Source of the DNA: Margaritifera margaritifera
Lineage: Eukaryota; Mollusca; Bivalvia; Unionida; Margaritiferidae
Length of the DNA: 64,000 bases
Reading direction: 5' to 3'
Assembly: GCA_029931535.1 (NCBI GenBank)
Contig: JAQPZY010001610.1
Coordinates: forward strand, 558,001-622,000
The position numbers and the translations under genes are program-made. This document shows, in pieces, positions 45,001 to 60,000 of the stretch (the first letter of the stretch is position 1; each line of letters starts with the position of its first letter). The notes below the pieces were generated by a model that saw only the letters and a list, made by a program, of their open reading frames with translations, ran no database searches and was not told the origin of the DNA.

Positions 45001-48000
45001 GTGATCAATATAGCATGAATTAATTTAACATCAGAACAGTGACTGAAGTACATGTAATGTCAAAATGCAAGACGTCATTGAGGATAACTCTAATTGATAG
45101 CTTATTCAAATGCAAGATATTCTTTAAATCTTTGCTTAAAAATAATGATATTCGATGAGTTATGGATCTTAACTGGCAGTTGATTCCAGTTGACTAAAGG
45201 AAAATTCTTTTGTATAAGCTAGTTTTGAGTTGCACAACTTTTGGGCAGCACCTCTAAAGTGGTAGAGTTTTTAGTCAGTTATATACCTTAGATATTCTAT
45301 CAGATATGTTGATGGGTTCTTCTCCTTTTATAAATTTACAAACAAGTAAATAATAATAATAATAATAATAATTAAACACTTTGTTTGACAAGGGTAACTC
45401 ATTTTAAGATGTATGTACAAACATATACAGAGTACAATCAGTTACTATCTTACAAAAACATGCTCACATACAGACACATGCACAAACACACATTCATGTA
45501 CACACAAATTACAGATCCAGACTAATTAACTACTTGTGTACAATTGTATACACACTTTCAAACTAAACTTCTGTCAGTGTCTCATAATCAAAGTGAAACA
45601 CCTGCATAAAACATACCAACATATATTTCCATACAGAAAAGTAGCAAGAGGAGGATAGGCCGTATATCGTTAATTAAGACTTAAACTTCATCCATTTCAT
45701 ACATCTGTTGTGAAAAGCAGATATACTTGACGATTGTTCAATTTTGTGGGGGGATAATATTATTCCATTTAATGAGAACTGTTTTTAAATATTGTGATTA
45801 CATTTAGTTTCATGGGTATCGGTTTCTCATTTTTGTCTGTACTTAATTTCCTGGATGGGGATTTAGTTTCCTGGATTGGGATTTAATTTCCTCAACTGGG
45901 ATTTAATTTCCTGGATTGGGAAAGGGTCCTATTGTTTCCACAGAAGGATCATTGTTTGCTTGTTTTTAAATTTATGGTCTGTTGCAACCCTTGAAATCCA
46001 CCAAAATTGGTTCCCCACAAACAATAGTTGATTGATAGTAGTTCATTCTTTGGTTTTAGAATTCAGAGTCCATGGATATCATTGATCTAAGGTTTGGGGT
46101 GTTGTTGTATTATCTGCTCAGAAAAGTATCATTCAAGTATAATGTAAACACTTGTGATATTTGATTATTTCAGTAATTTTCATCTATTATTTACAAAGAG
46201 GATCAGATGGAGATATAGGATCAGTCTTCAGTACAAACCTAACTGCACTTTTTTGCAGTGTGAAGTCTGGGTTTTCTTGAGTGCTGTTTTTCTGTACTAT
46301 GCAACATTAGCTAATCAGTGCAAGATAAAAATAATTATAAAACAGTTTTCTGCATTCTAGGTTTAAGAACTTTTTCAGTTTGGACAGCAGATAATTTCAT
46401 GAGGAAACTAAAGAAAACATTTGATCAGTGTTATTAATCCATTGTAAATGAGGGTCAGTTCTCACTCCTAAACTTCTTTACATTTAGAATTTTGTATATC
46501 ATCATTTGAGCCAAGTTTTAGACTCGAGTCACGATTTTGAGATGCAAGTTTTTTCCTTGTTCCAATCACATAAATTTACTTTTATCACAGTTTTTACTAA
46601 ATAAGCAGTAAAATTTATGAGAAATAACAAAATTATTTTTGCAAAAATTTTGTTTTAAATGTACAAATAATCTGGAATCATGTGTCAAAATATGACAGAA
46701 AAAAGAGAGATTAGAATATTTACAAGGTTATGTCACAGATTATTGCATCTTTAAAATGCCTTCAAATATTGGTGGGAAAGTCATTGTTTGTATTGCTTAT
46801 TTTACTGTATATTCTGTTTAATTCCAAAATGAAATATTAATAAATACAGTGTTTAAGGGCAGTTAACATATATTTCTGAGTGTTCAAGTAATAAAAGTAT
46901 AAACAAAACATCAGTCAGCAATAGGTGGTTAGTAAAATCTAACCTCAGTTAGAAACATTTAGAACCATCAGTATAGATGTTATCTTTGGTTTTTATATAA
47001 TTTGTATTGTGGCTCATCACATAATTTTAACATGAATGAAATTGCAGCAAAATTTTGTTCCTCGCTAAACTTGCTCAAATTGTATGTTTATATAGTGAAA
47101 CTTCCCTAAACCGGACACTGATGGAACCAAACATTCTGGCCATTTTAAATAGGTGGCCAATATACAGAAGTTTAATTAGCATAGGAACAATCCTATTGAG
47201 GCTAAAATATGTGGCCAGCTTACAGAGGTGGATCAGGTTTCACATGAGGGCCAGGTTACAGAGGGTTCATTTGAAGGGGGGGGAGATGTTACAGAGGGTC
47301 AGTTTTACAGAGGTGGGAGGCCTGGTTACAGTGGCGCCAGGATAGAGAGGGGAAGCCAGGTTAGAGAAGGGGCCAAGTTTCAGAGTGAGGACAGATTTGG
47401 GCCTGGTTACAGAGAGAGGATAGGTCTTAGAGTGAGAGTTGATGGGGGGTCAGGTTACAGAGTGGGGCCAGTTTTCGGTTTTCGGAGTAAGAACAGACTG
47501 GGGCCAGGTTACAAAGGGGAAGCCAGGTTACAGAAGGGCCAGGTTTCAGAGTGAGAGCAGACTTGGGCCAGGTTACAGACGGGAAGCCAGATTACAGAGT
47601 TGGGCCAGGTTTCAGAATGAGAGCAGATTGGGGCCAGATTACAGAGAGATGCCAGATTTCAGAGTGAAAACACAGAGGAGAAAGGTTTCAGAGGGGACAG
47701 GTTATGGAAGTTTCATTGTAATTTGTGATTTACAGCATTTGAGTGATTGATGTTTGAGTTATGTTACATGTACAGTGGTTTATATATATATATATATATA
47801 TATATAGTATATATATATTTTTACCCAAAAGGACTAAATTTTGTGGTGCCTTCATTTTCTTGCATAGACAGTTATCACTATATACGAGTGAAGATATTTG
47901 TTTTTGTTTAGCAATAGCTAAGAGAGTTCAGGAGCTGAATGAACAGTACCAGGTGAGCAGGATCAAACTGTCAGATGAATTCAAGGAGGAACTTGCCAAG

Positions 48001-51000
48001 AAAGATCAGGTATGTAATATACTGCCAAAGCTGCCACATATGTAAAAGTTATGTACTGATGTACATATGAAAAGACACGTGAACAACATATGTTTGACAT
48101 ATGAAAGTTTCCACATGTGTTAAAGGTACACTGACATAAATATATAACAAGCATTACATACTGTATGGAAAACAAATGTTTGGTTCACACATAGAAAACA
48201 TATAAAGAACAAGTTTGTCCAATTCATTGCTGGCACATATGATTAAAAATTTTTGCATATGTATATGAATGATATATGTTTCATACATATTTTATATATG
48301 TAATGATATTTTAACATGTATCAGAACTTCTATATGTTTTGCATGATTGTGTGGATCATATCTGTCAAACATATGTATAAAATGTGGAGCAGCTTTCCCT
48401 GAGTTCATCACTTTCAGACTGTTATGATTTTGTTCATATAACACATACTTGTATATTTATACCACATACATTAAAAATAACATGGCTTTTAAAGTGTTGG
48501 TATAAAGCAATTTGATATACCAACGGTTTGGTATATCAAATTGTAATACAACCATGGCGCATGAATACACATATAAACATGGTTTCAACAGTAGGTTATT
48601 GCTTCTGTACTCTCTAGATCAGTGATGAATTTCCACTTACTAATTATTATCGACATAAAAAAATAAAGAGAAACAAATATTAATAATCCCCGTTTTCTAA
48701 ATGATTAGACATGATACACAATTTCATTGAAATCCCCTCTGCTTTCCCTTTTATCTCTCTATCTCTCTCTCATGCATAATGGACAAAAATATGTGGAAAT
48801 CTGTGGAGAGAGAGAGAGAGAGAGAAAAAGAATTTGAGCTGGATGTAACCCTTGAACTTGATCTTAGATCAAGTAACCTACAAGAACCTAGGTCAGCGTA
48901 ATGGTGTATGTACACTTTCCATGGGATTTATCTACAGTGTTCACAATACCAATGATACAAAGTTGCAATAGCCTGTCTTTTTTAGGAGGCACACACATTC
49001 TGTAATCTATTTAATGCTTTTTTTTTGTTTCTTTTTTTTAACCTATATTAGGGTTCTAAAACAGATTATTTTTAAATATTAAAATGTCTGAAGGTCGCTT
49101 TCTCTTTCTTTATCACTGTGTTGGTTTGTCAGTCAGCAGACTAATTGACCAACAGAGAAACATAGAGATGGACAATACAAAAAAAATAATCTTATGCTAA
49201 GTCTCCCCAAACCCCCACCTCACCTCTCTCTCCCTCTCTGTTGGTTGGTCTGTCTGCATATCAGTTTTACCACAGTCTCTCTCTCTCTCTGGACCATTGT
49301 CACAAGCTACGGGCGAAAATCCGTTAAAAATGAGCATTGCGGATTTTCGTTTGTGTCTTGCGACGATGTCTCTGGACCTATGAATAATGGTAAAATTTAC
49401 AGACAAACCAACCAACGGAAAGGGGAAAGAGAGAGATGGAGGATAAAAACAATCTTATGATTGGTAGCGATGTTAATTAAAGCATAATAATAGCTTGGAT
49501 TTTTTTGTTCATTTATTTTTTTTTGGACACAATGAAATATTTGTGTATGATTTTGGACAATAAAAGAAATGAAATATTTTTTGCAGTCTGAAACAAACAA
49601 TTCAAATTGAAAGTTAGTAAATCTTGCTTACCGGAATCTTTCCCTCATGTCATTCATATCCGTAACATATGTTACTGGATCAGATCAGTCATTTTTCCCT
49701 CATGTCATTCATATCCGTAACATATGTTACTGGATCAGATCAGTCATTTTTCCCTCATGTCATTCATATCCGTAACATATGTTACTGGATCAGATCAGTC
49801 ATTTTTCCCTCATGTCATTCATATCCGTAACATATGTTACTGGATCAGATCAGTAATTTTTCCCTCATGTCATTCATATCCGTAACATATGTTACTGGAT
49901 CAGATCAGTAATTTTCCCTTTTTCCTTACCAGAAGTCATCTTGAGCATTCAAATGCTTGGCATTGCATCTTAAATGCATTTGAATCATGATAAGTTTTTG
50001 GATTCTCCAGTCTATGTGCATTATTGAGAGCTGACAAGTGGCATATATGTATTCCTTCCCTAATTAGAAAAAAACCCAATATACTAGCTGTTGGTATAAT
50101 TGACAATACTGGTAATGACCGATGCACATATTTGTGTTTTGGGTTCCTTAAATTAAACACAGGAAATGAGATTGTTTTCCTAAGATATGCATGGAGTCAT
50201 TTGGTCAAACATGAAATGCTAAATGGCTCTTTTGGAATGAATTATAATCATCAAAATCATGTTTTTTATGACGTTCTATTTCATGGCTTTTTATTATATG
50301 CCCACCATAAGGAGGATCTTATTATGTTATGATGTTGTCTGTCTGTTTGTTACCAACTTTGTTGTGCACTTGGGGTAAGGAAGAACTCTATTGATTTCAG
50401 ACTCAAAAGGTCAAAGGTCATGGTCAGTGTGACTGAAAGAACAAAAATGGTTTCAACACAATAATTTAAGTTCTTCACCAGCTATTGTTACCAAACTCTG
50501 TGGGTGGCTTGCAATAAGTGTAAGGAAGAACCCTAATTGGAGTCAAAAGTTGAATGGTTAAAGTCACTGTGGCTGATATAATTTTAAAAATAGTTTCTGG
50601 ACATAACATTAGTTCTACATATTCTCAACCAAACTTTGTGAATGACTTGCACTTGGGGTAAGGAAGGAAGTCATTGATTTTGGGGTCAGAAGGTCAATGG
50701 TCAATGTCACTGACTGAAAGAAGAAAAATGGTTTCTGCGCAATAACAGTAATTCTGTGTTGCAGACCTGACCCAGACTTTGTGGATGGCCTACACATACG
50801 GTAAGAAAGAAGCCTGTTGATTTGGGGGTCAAAAGGCGAATGGTCAAGGTAACTCTGTCAGAAAAAATAAAAATGGTATATGTGCAAACATATTAGTTAT
50901 CTACGAAGAAGACTATTAAACACAGAGTGATTGTATCATATGCTATTCATGGTACTCTTGTTAAAAGGTAATATAGTTTTTAACAGTGTTCAATTTTCTG

Positions 51001-54000
51001 GTTTGTTGATCATGAACACTTTTGTTCCAATAATACTGGGAACTGTGGTACATATAGCTCAGTTGGTAGAGTGTCAGACTCTTAATCCAAGGGTCATGGG
51101 TTCGATACCAGCCTAGGCCAACCCGGCTCAACTGTCTGGTGTGTCCTTAGAAAAGGCACTTAGCTCCCATTTCCTTGGCATGATATAGCCAATAATGTGT
51201 TAAAAGTGCCTTAAAAAAAACAACCAAAAGAAATCCACTAACTCTTGTAAGTAACAAACAATTATTTTGACATGTATAATGCAACCTACATTTAATTTAT
51301 GTTATAAGAATAAACATATATTTCTTGGCTGCAAATCCTCAGTATCATAGTGAGGACTTGTTCTAAAAAAGCTATTTTTTATACCAATGAATACAATACC
51401 AACAACAACTACCACTTCTAAAAAGCTAGTTTCTCTACAAAACAAGAACAAAGTTATATAACTAATATTTGGTTTACACTATGCTATAAAAGGACGTTTG
51501 AAAAAAAACATTACAACAAAAAAACTACATGAGTGATGAAGGATAGAATGTTAGAAACCAGAAGCCTGTGCATTACAAATTTCCCAAAATGCTTGTTCCA
51601 TGACAAAAATCCCATTTCTAGGGATGGAGACCCCAAAATTTAATTCTTGGAATCATCTCTAATTTCAGGATTGAAGTATATGTAAAAATGTGTTGTTCAT
51701 GCTATGCGAATTAAACATGTTTTATATCTGTCCTCTTTAACATGTGTGAAGCTAAATATGGTTAACATATGTGGTACTCAACATATATCAAATATATATT
51801 GTAACATGTTAAACGTATGTGGTACTCAACATATATCAAATATATATTGTAACATGTTAAACATGTGGTACTCAATATATATCAGACATATATTGTAACA
51901 TGTTAAACATGTGGTACTCAACATATATCAAATATATTGTAATATGTTAAACATATGTGGTATTCAACATATATCAAATATATATTGTAACATGTTAAAC
52001 ATATGTGGTACTCAACATATATCAAATATATATTGTAACATGTTAAACATGTGGTACTTAATATATATCAAACATATATTGTAACATGTTAAACATGTGG
52101 TACTCAACATATATCAAATATATATTGTAACATGTTTAACATATGTGGTACTCAACATATATCAAATATATATTGTAACATGTTAAACATGTGGTACTCA
52201 ACATATATCAAATATATATTGTAACATGTTAAACATGTGGTACTCAACATATATCAAATATATATTGTAACATGCTTAACATATGTGGTACTCAATATAT
52301 ATCAAACATATATTGTAACATGTTAAACATGTGGTACTCAACATATAATAAATATATATTGTAACATGTTTAACATATGTGGTACTCAACATATATCAAA
52401 TATATATTGTAACATGTTAAACATGTGGTACTCAACATATATCAAATATATATTGTAACATGTTAAACATGTGGTACTCAATATATATCAAACATATATT
52501 GTAACATGTTAAACATGTGGTACTCAACATATATCAAATATATTGTAACATGTTAAACATGTGGTACTCAACATATATCAAACATATTGTAACATGTTAA
52601 ACATATGTGGTACTCAACATATATCAAATATATATTGTAAGATGTTAAACATGTACTCAACATATATCAAACATATATTGTAACATGTTAAACATGTGGT
52701 ACTTAACATATATCAAACATATTGTAACATGTTAAACATATGTGGTACTCAACATATATCAAATATATATTGTAACATGTTAAACATGTATTCAACATAT
52801 ATTGTAACATGTTAAACATGTGGTACTCAACATATATCAAACATATTGTAACATGTTAAACATGTGGTACTCAACATATATCAAACATATATTGTAATAT
52901 GTTAAACATGTGGTACTCAACATATATCAAATATATATTGTAACACGTTAAACATGTGGTACTCAATATATATCAAATATATACTGTAACATGTTAAACA
53001 TGTGGTATTCAACATATATCAGATATATATTGTAATGTATTAAACATGTGGTACTCAACATATATCAAATATATATTGTAACATGTTAAACATGTGGTAC
53101 TCAACATATATCAAATATATATTGTAACATGTTAAACATATGTGGTACAAAACATATGTCAAACATATATTGTAACATGTTAAACATGTGAATCAAAACA
53201 TTTTTAACATATGTGTATTAAATGTCTTGTAAGCTGCTAATGACATATGATATTCAACTCATTTAAAAAAATTGTATAATGTACATCAAAAATTACTCCC
53301 AGCCATTTATTCTTGAAACTTATTTCATACAAAGTGTGAAAAGTTTGAGTGAAATAAGAATCATAGAGTTTTCAGGATTTTCCTAACAGGAGACTATCTA
53401 CTAGATCAGTGGTTCCCAAACTTTTTTGATCGCAACCCTAAATGCCATCTTTTGTGACCCAAAATGCAGTACCAGTATAGGGTTGCGAGGTTCCTCGTGA
53501 CCCTGATTTGGGTCATGACCCGGGGTTTGGGAACCACTGTACTAGATCGTTGAATTACAATGATACAGAATGAGTTGGCATATTATTATAAGATTTTGGG
53601 AGTTTTTAGCTTGAGCTTGAGGGTTTTTTTAAACAAAATATGAGAATATTGGACATTACAATTTAGTATTTACCTGTTTACAATGTTTTTCCTTCTTGAA
53701 ATTTTCATTAAGTCCAAAGTTTACAATTACGTAGCACAACTAGCCAAAACAACTAATAACCCATTGTTGGGCAAGTTTAATTTTATCTAATTAGCCCACT
53801 TTTTAAATAGAAAGGAGCAGAAATTCAAATTTAAATCCATTATTCCTAGCATCATCCCCAGCAACATCTTGCTGGGTTAGTAAGTGAAAATTGGAACTGT
53901 CACTCTCTCTACCCCCTAGCCCCCGAGGTTATATTTACATATATAATTGCTTGAAGAACTTAAGATATTTAGCCTTTTAGATTTAAGACATTAAACCTAT

Positions 54001-57000
54001 TGTACTGCCCCCCAAAATATGGTCTCAGACTTTAAACAGAGTTTGTTCTCACAGTTGATAGATTTTTTGAAAGTTGGGCCTGATGTGATAGTATCCTGTA
54101 GATGTTTTTAAAGTTTTCACTCAATATAATTTAACATTTATAAGATCAGTACATGTCTTATTGATGCCAGGGTATCCAGGAACTTATAGAAAGACTAAGT
54201 AAGGCAAAGGAGGAGAAGGAAAAGTTGTTCAAGCAGGAAGAACTGAAAGAGGAGTTACAAGGCTTTGCTACACAGGAGTTGGCCAAAATCAAACATATGG
54301 TAAGTTATCACCGATTGTTTAGCGTCTTCAGTGCATTTAAGGAAAACTTGTCTCAGGATTTTGTGAAGTAGAGACAGGGTTTATTCCAGAACTGACATTC
54401 TCTTGGGGGAATGCCCCTGCCCCATCCTCATCCTCCTTTTAAAGAAAAGGTTAATCTTCTAAATACATGAAAGAATTAATGAAGTAAACAAAGGCAGGGT
54501 TTGCAAACATGATGCACAACTTTTGGCCATTCGGTTGATTTTTTTGGCACACTGTTTAAGAATCAGTGTGAATTCCGCAATCACACATTAAGAATAGACC
54601 CTGGATAGAGAAAAAGAGAAATATATAGTTTGACATGCAGGAAGAAATTCAGAAGTTGCTTAGTGTGGCTGCAAGGGTGTTGGCCAAAGCTAAACGTAGT
54701 CAGTCGTTATCAGGAAATTCAGTTAATGAAATCTTACCTCTATCTTTGTATTAAATGTCTTTTTTATTATCTAAGCACAAAATTATTGCGGAACATTGCC
54801 GCAAATTGCTCATCTCACATGTACTATAGATTTGTGAAAAGCAAAGTAAAATGTAAAGATTCAAGAAATGTTTGGCAAGCAAGAAGAGGTACCTATACAT
54901 GTATATTTTTACAACATGAGTGTTGACCAAAGTCAAGCATATGATTAATAGAATGTAAACATCTAAAACTATTTAATAGAAACTTACTCAGAGACCTTGA
55001 AAAAAAAAAAGGTCTATGAGTGGTAATAGAAGGTGTAGCATGAATTTGCGATACAGGAGTAGGTGAAAGTCAAAAATTCATGGTAGTTTAATAAATGTCC
55101 ATCATGTTGAAATTTAATGAAAAGAAAATATACCCAAGATTTTCTGAAAGAAAAGGAACTATATGTCTTCTAGATGTACCAGCAGAAAGAGATAAATCAG
55201 TTAGACAGACTGTCCCTTTGAAAATGGCTGAAGTCAAACACATGATGAGTCATACAATGCCCATCATGTATAATCCTATATTTTGTGAAACTAAAGGATC
55301 AAGATATCATGTAGATTTTGTGCATACAAAAAGAGAGTAGAAGGAATAAAAGAGTTCCATCACTTAAAAGATGGCTGAAGTGAAAAGTATTGCATTTGTT
55401 GGCATTAGTGTAGGCTACCAAAGATTGTTTGTAGATTCCCATAGGGAGTAAAAACTTTCGAAAGCAGATACGAAGTCAAATCTCAGTTATTTTCTTTAGC
55501 TCAGAATGTGATCTTTCTTCATTAGATATGAAATTATAGCTCTCCCCATGAAGTCACATATAAAATGCTTGTTGCTACAATAGAGGGTTGAAACAAATTC
55601 ATTGTTATGCTGCCTTCATGATTACAGCAGATCTCTTTATTGAACTTATCACAAAGTCAATTGAAATCTGTTACAAACATTGAGTTATGATCTAAAAATG
55701 TAGCATATTTCATATTAATTCTGACACTTTCCTACATGTGATTGCTTTCTTAAATCATGCTTATCGATCTTGATACAGCCACTTCAACAGATACTATGAA
55801 ATTTGTGCTGACTACTGAATATTTTCAGCTGCTGAACACGCAAGAGGAATTATCCAAATGCAAGGATCTGCTGAGCAGCAAGGAAAAAGATGCTGAGTCA
55901 GCAGAAAAAAGAATAAAAAATTTAGAAATTGACATGTCCATCTTACAAGAGAAGCTGAAAGAGACAGAATCTGAGAGGTGAGATAAATAAATTAGTGTTT
56001 TCATTTTAAAGCTGATTGAACGAAAAGGAGATGTTTCAGGTTCTTTTTTGTGGGTTTGAGACATGGATAGTCATTCCTGACAGGATGTTTTTTTACTTTT
56101 TTAGGTCTTTATAATTAGTGTAGACATTATATCCGATATCAAATTGTATCCATTTAGATACCATGTCTGATCACATTTTGTTTTTTTCATCCACTTGTAT
56201 ATGGCCAGCAGTTAAAGAAAGTTTACTTGTCCCACCTACCTTTTCACTTGTCCCAAAATTTTGATTACTTGTTATTACTTTAATCCATAAAAAGAACAAC
56301 AGAAAATAATGCACAACATATTTATTTTTCAAAGGGCTTAATATTTCAGTTTCCCATCGTCAAGGTATCTTATATACACTATTTCTTGCTTGGATATAGT
56401 AGAATCAGTATTTCCATCAACAAGAATGGAAAGGAATTTAATAGAATTCAGACTTTCCCTTATGTCTTCTCTGAAGACTTGATCAATTGACAGAACAAGG
56501 TCACATGTCCTGAGTGTGTTCTTGTAATTAACACCTAGTTCAACAACATTCTTCTCCTGGAGTGCACACAGCATTTCCATATCAGAAAATGGTTTTCCAT
56601 AACCAGCTAACATGTAGGCTGTGTTAAAGAAAGCTCTCATTTTTTCTTCTTCAATTCATTCTCATTTAGTTTTAAAATGGACTTTCCAAGTGGTGTGCAA
56701 GCAACTCCAACTTCAGGGATTTACTGCACATGCTGGCTAATGTCATGCACATACTGTGGCCCACAGGCCTTATGATTTCCAGAAGTGTTACAAGGCTGGA
56801 TTGGTTTAATCCTGAATATGTCAGTTCCATTGACAAACACACTGGTTGAATTTCCAACCTGTGCCAGTTTGGGATGTTGTTTGCAATAAATGCAGAACAT
56901 CTTTCTTTCAGTCAGTGAATCCATGCCAGGGTAAATTGCTGACCCAATGTGGCTGAAAATTTCTCTTGGTTGTGTCATATTTTTGCCAGTTTTTTTGCTG

Positions 57001-60000
57001 CCACAGAGTCTAGCTTATATCACAATGGAGAAATTGTCACCTCAGACTTAAGCGGCAGCCTTACGTTTATCTCTCCAATTTTATGTGAATTTTCCTTCTC
57101 CAGATCTTATTTATTACCTTTTTGTGAAAATATTGAATAAACTCATTTTATCCACATAATAAAGATCACCTCTCTTGACAACTACTTCTAAAGTGGCCAT
57201 AACATATTTTCTATCATTTTAAACATAAATGCAGACAGCCCCTTAATTAGCTTAATGGCCTTGCTTTAAACACAATGTCGCACTTGGAAGATGGTCCTCT
57301 GTATAATCAATTAAAATTAAAAAATCATTACTGTCATTTAATCAGTTCTTAAGGGAAACTGGCGCTAATGTTGGTAAAGTGCGTTGCATTAATTTAATTG
57401 CATTAACTCCCTGGATTTAAATCAAAGGGTGATGTGTTTATGAGTATCTGAGTTAATTAAACAACAGTATAACAATGCTGTTTAAACCACTGCCAGTTAA
57501 TCATACCAGATTTGTTTTGTTTCAAGTATTTTGATTGGTTGATAAGTTATTCGCTTTGCCCAATATGCAGTCAGGTGGAGCACGTGCACATGTGACAGTT
57601 ATCAATGACTACTTCTGTAGGTGTGATATATCACAGGATGTGAAGAGGCAGGTAGATTCAAGCATTCATTATGTCCAGATAGCATGAATGGCCAGATAAA
57701 GTTATATAATGTGATTAAAAAGTGAAAATTAGCACTTGCCCAGCTTGTTTTAAAATAGGAAAAAGTACTTCTCTCAGACTAGCATCTTGGAAAATTTTAT
57801 TTGTTTGACTTCGAAAATGAATACTCAAGGACATCAGGCTATGGGATTTAATCAGATAAAGAAAAAGAAAATGCCTTTATGGTTTTAAAAAAAAAATCAT
57901 TATGGATCTGTATGCAAAATTCCTTTTGTATAAGGAGTTTGTAATAACAAGATTTCCCTCCACATGGGTGCATCGTTTACAAGGTGTTTGTAATAACAAG
58001 ATCACTATCCACATGCTTGCCTCTTTTTTACAAGGTGTTTGCAATGAAAAGATTTCCCTCCACATGCTTGCATCTTTTACAAGGTGTCTGTAATGACAAG
58101 ATCTCAATCCATATGCTTGCTTCTTTGGCAAGGTGTTTGTAATGACAAGATCTCTCTCCACATGCTTATATCTTTGACAGGGTGTTTGTAATGACAAGAT
58201 CTCTCTCTACTTGTTTAAATCTTTGACAAGATGTTGTAATAACAAGATTTCTCTCCACATGCTTGCATCTTTGACAAGGTGTTTGTAATGACAAGATCTG
58301 TCTCCACTTGTTTAAATCTTTGACAGGGTGTTTGTAATGACAAGATTTCTCTCCACATGCTTGCATCTTTGACAAGGTGTTTGTAATGACAAGATCTCTC
58401 TCCACTTGTTTAAATCTTTGACAAGGTGTTTGTAATGACAAGATCTCTCTCCACTTATTTAAATCTTTGACAAGGTGTTGTAATAACAAGATTTCTTTCC
58501 ACATGCTTACCTCTTGTACAAGGTGTTTGTAATGACAAGATCTCTTTCCACTTGCTTGCATCTTTGACAGGGTGTTTGTAATGACAAGATCTCTCTCCAC
58601 TTGTTTAAATCTTTAACAAGGTGTTGTAATAACAAGATTTCTCTCAAGATGATTACCTCTTGTACAAGGTGTTTGTAATGACAAGATCTCTTTCCACATG
58701 CTTGCATCTTTTACAAGGTATTTGTAATTAAAAGATCTCTCTCCGCATGCTTGCATCTTTTAGGATTGACTGTTAAATTTATTTATTTTTGTTGCTTTCA
58801 ATTTTTGTGGTTTGCATAAAATGGCATTTTTAACTGTACTTAAATTTGTGGAATGGGGAAGGGGCCTTATTGTTTCCATGGAAATATCATTGTTTAATAT
58901 TTTTTTAAATTTATGGTTTGTGATAACCACAAAATCCACAAAAACTGGTTCCGCACAAAAGATAGTGAATTCACTGTATTCAGAAATTTATCATAGCATT
59001 GTGACTTAAAGGAAGACTTATATAGAATGTATCATGTGTTGATGTGGGACAGAAAAACCCTTCTTGAGGGGTGGGCAGGAATGAGGCTTTGCCAAGTTCC
59101 TGCACACTACTTTTGAACCCTCAAGTAGGATTTTCCTATCCCACCCCAATACACATGGTTGATTGTTTATTCCTAGGTAAAAAAGAATGGGTTTTAAACA
59201 AAATGGCACCGAACTGGTACAGTTAAACCATGAAAAGGATGAATAATCGATGGAAAATTATTTGATCTTTAAAAGAGAATAATGATAAGATTTGGTTTAC
59301 ACTGAAGAATTCAGTGTGATCTTGGAAATCTGGTTAAAACACAAATAGATAACTGAAATTCTGAAATTAAACTGATAGAAAAATGGCAGAGAGTGTGACA
59401 TCATGGATGTGATGTCAGAAAAATAAAATCAGGGTAGCAATGCAGTGATCAGAATGCTGAGCTTGGATAACAGTCACGCGATGTAGGATAAGTATTTTCC
59501 ACATGTATGTTCCTCCTGGAAAATCTGTCTTTGCTGATAATATATTTTCCTGTGCCTGTTTGTAATGTGCTTATTGGTTTTAATTCTAAGACCATTATGT
59601 GTGGACAATGCCTGAATTAGAACAGAAAGTGAAAAAAGTGCTTAACAAACAACACAGATTTTTCTTTTCTGAAAATACAACCAAATATTTAAAAGGTTTA
59701 AATATTTCCTACTAAATTGTTTAGATTTGTTGCTAAATTCTCATGTTTAATATGTGACATCAGTACTAGTATCAAGACTTGTAAGTGAACCTTTGATTGG
59801 TTTTTATATACTAGAAAATGTGTATTATTTCTTTTTGCATTATCATTAGAAAATTGACATATTAGCATATTGTATAAATAATTGCCTTTACATTTAGTTT
59901 TTTGTCCTTTCACAGGGGTAAGCTTCGGGAACAATGTTCAGCACACAGTGCCCTTATCACCAGACTGACAAGAGAGAAACTGACATTTGAGGAAAGAGTT

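Noticed and set aside
47228..47750. Gly/Arg-rich protein frames of 103-108 codons
   Set aside because: Two overlapping frames arise from the same 'ccaggttacagag' repeat inside a TIR element.
51048..51113. A functional tRNA-Lys(CTT) gene
   Set aside because: The anticodon arm and promoter boxes are good, but the acceptor stem does not pair and a SINE tail shared with 34704-34878 follows.
54630..55340. Extra in-frame golgin exons in intron 6
   Set aside because: The exon-6-like copies lack proper acceptors and donors and have stops; exons 6 and 7 already join in phase as in other golgin-97 proteins.
57877..58707. Minus-strand 106- and 144-codon repetitive frames
   Set aside because: They come from the 49-bp minisatellite, whose period cycles through all three frames without stops.
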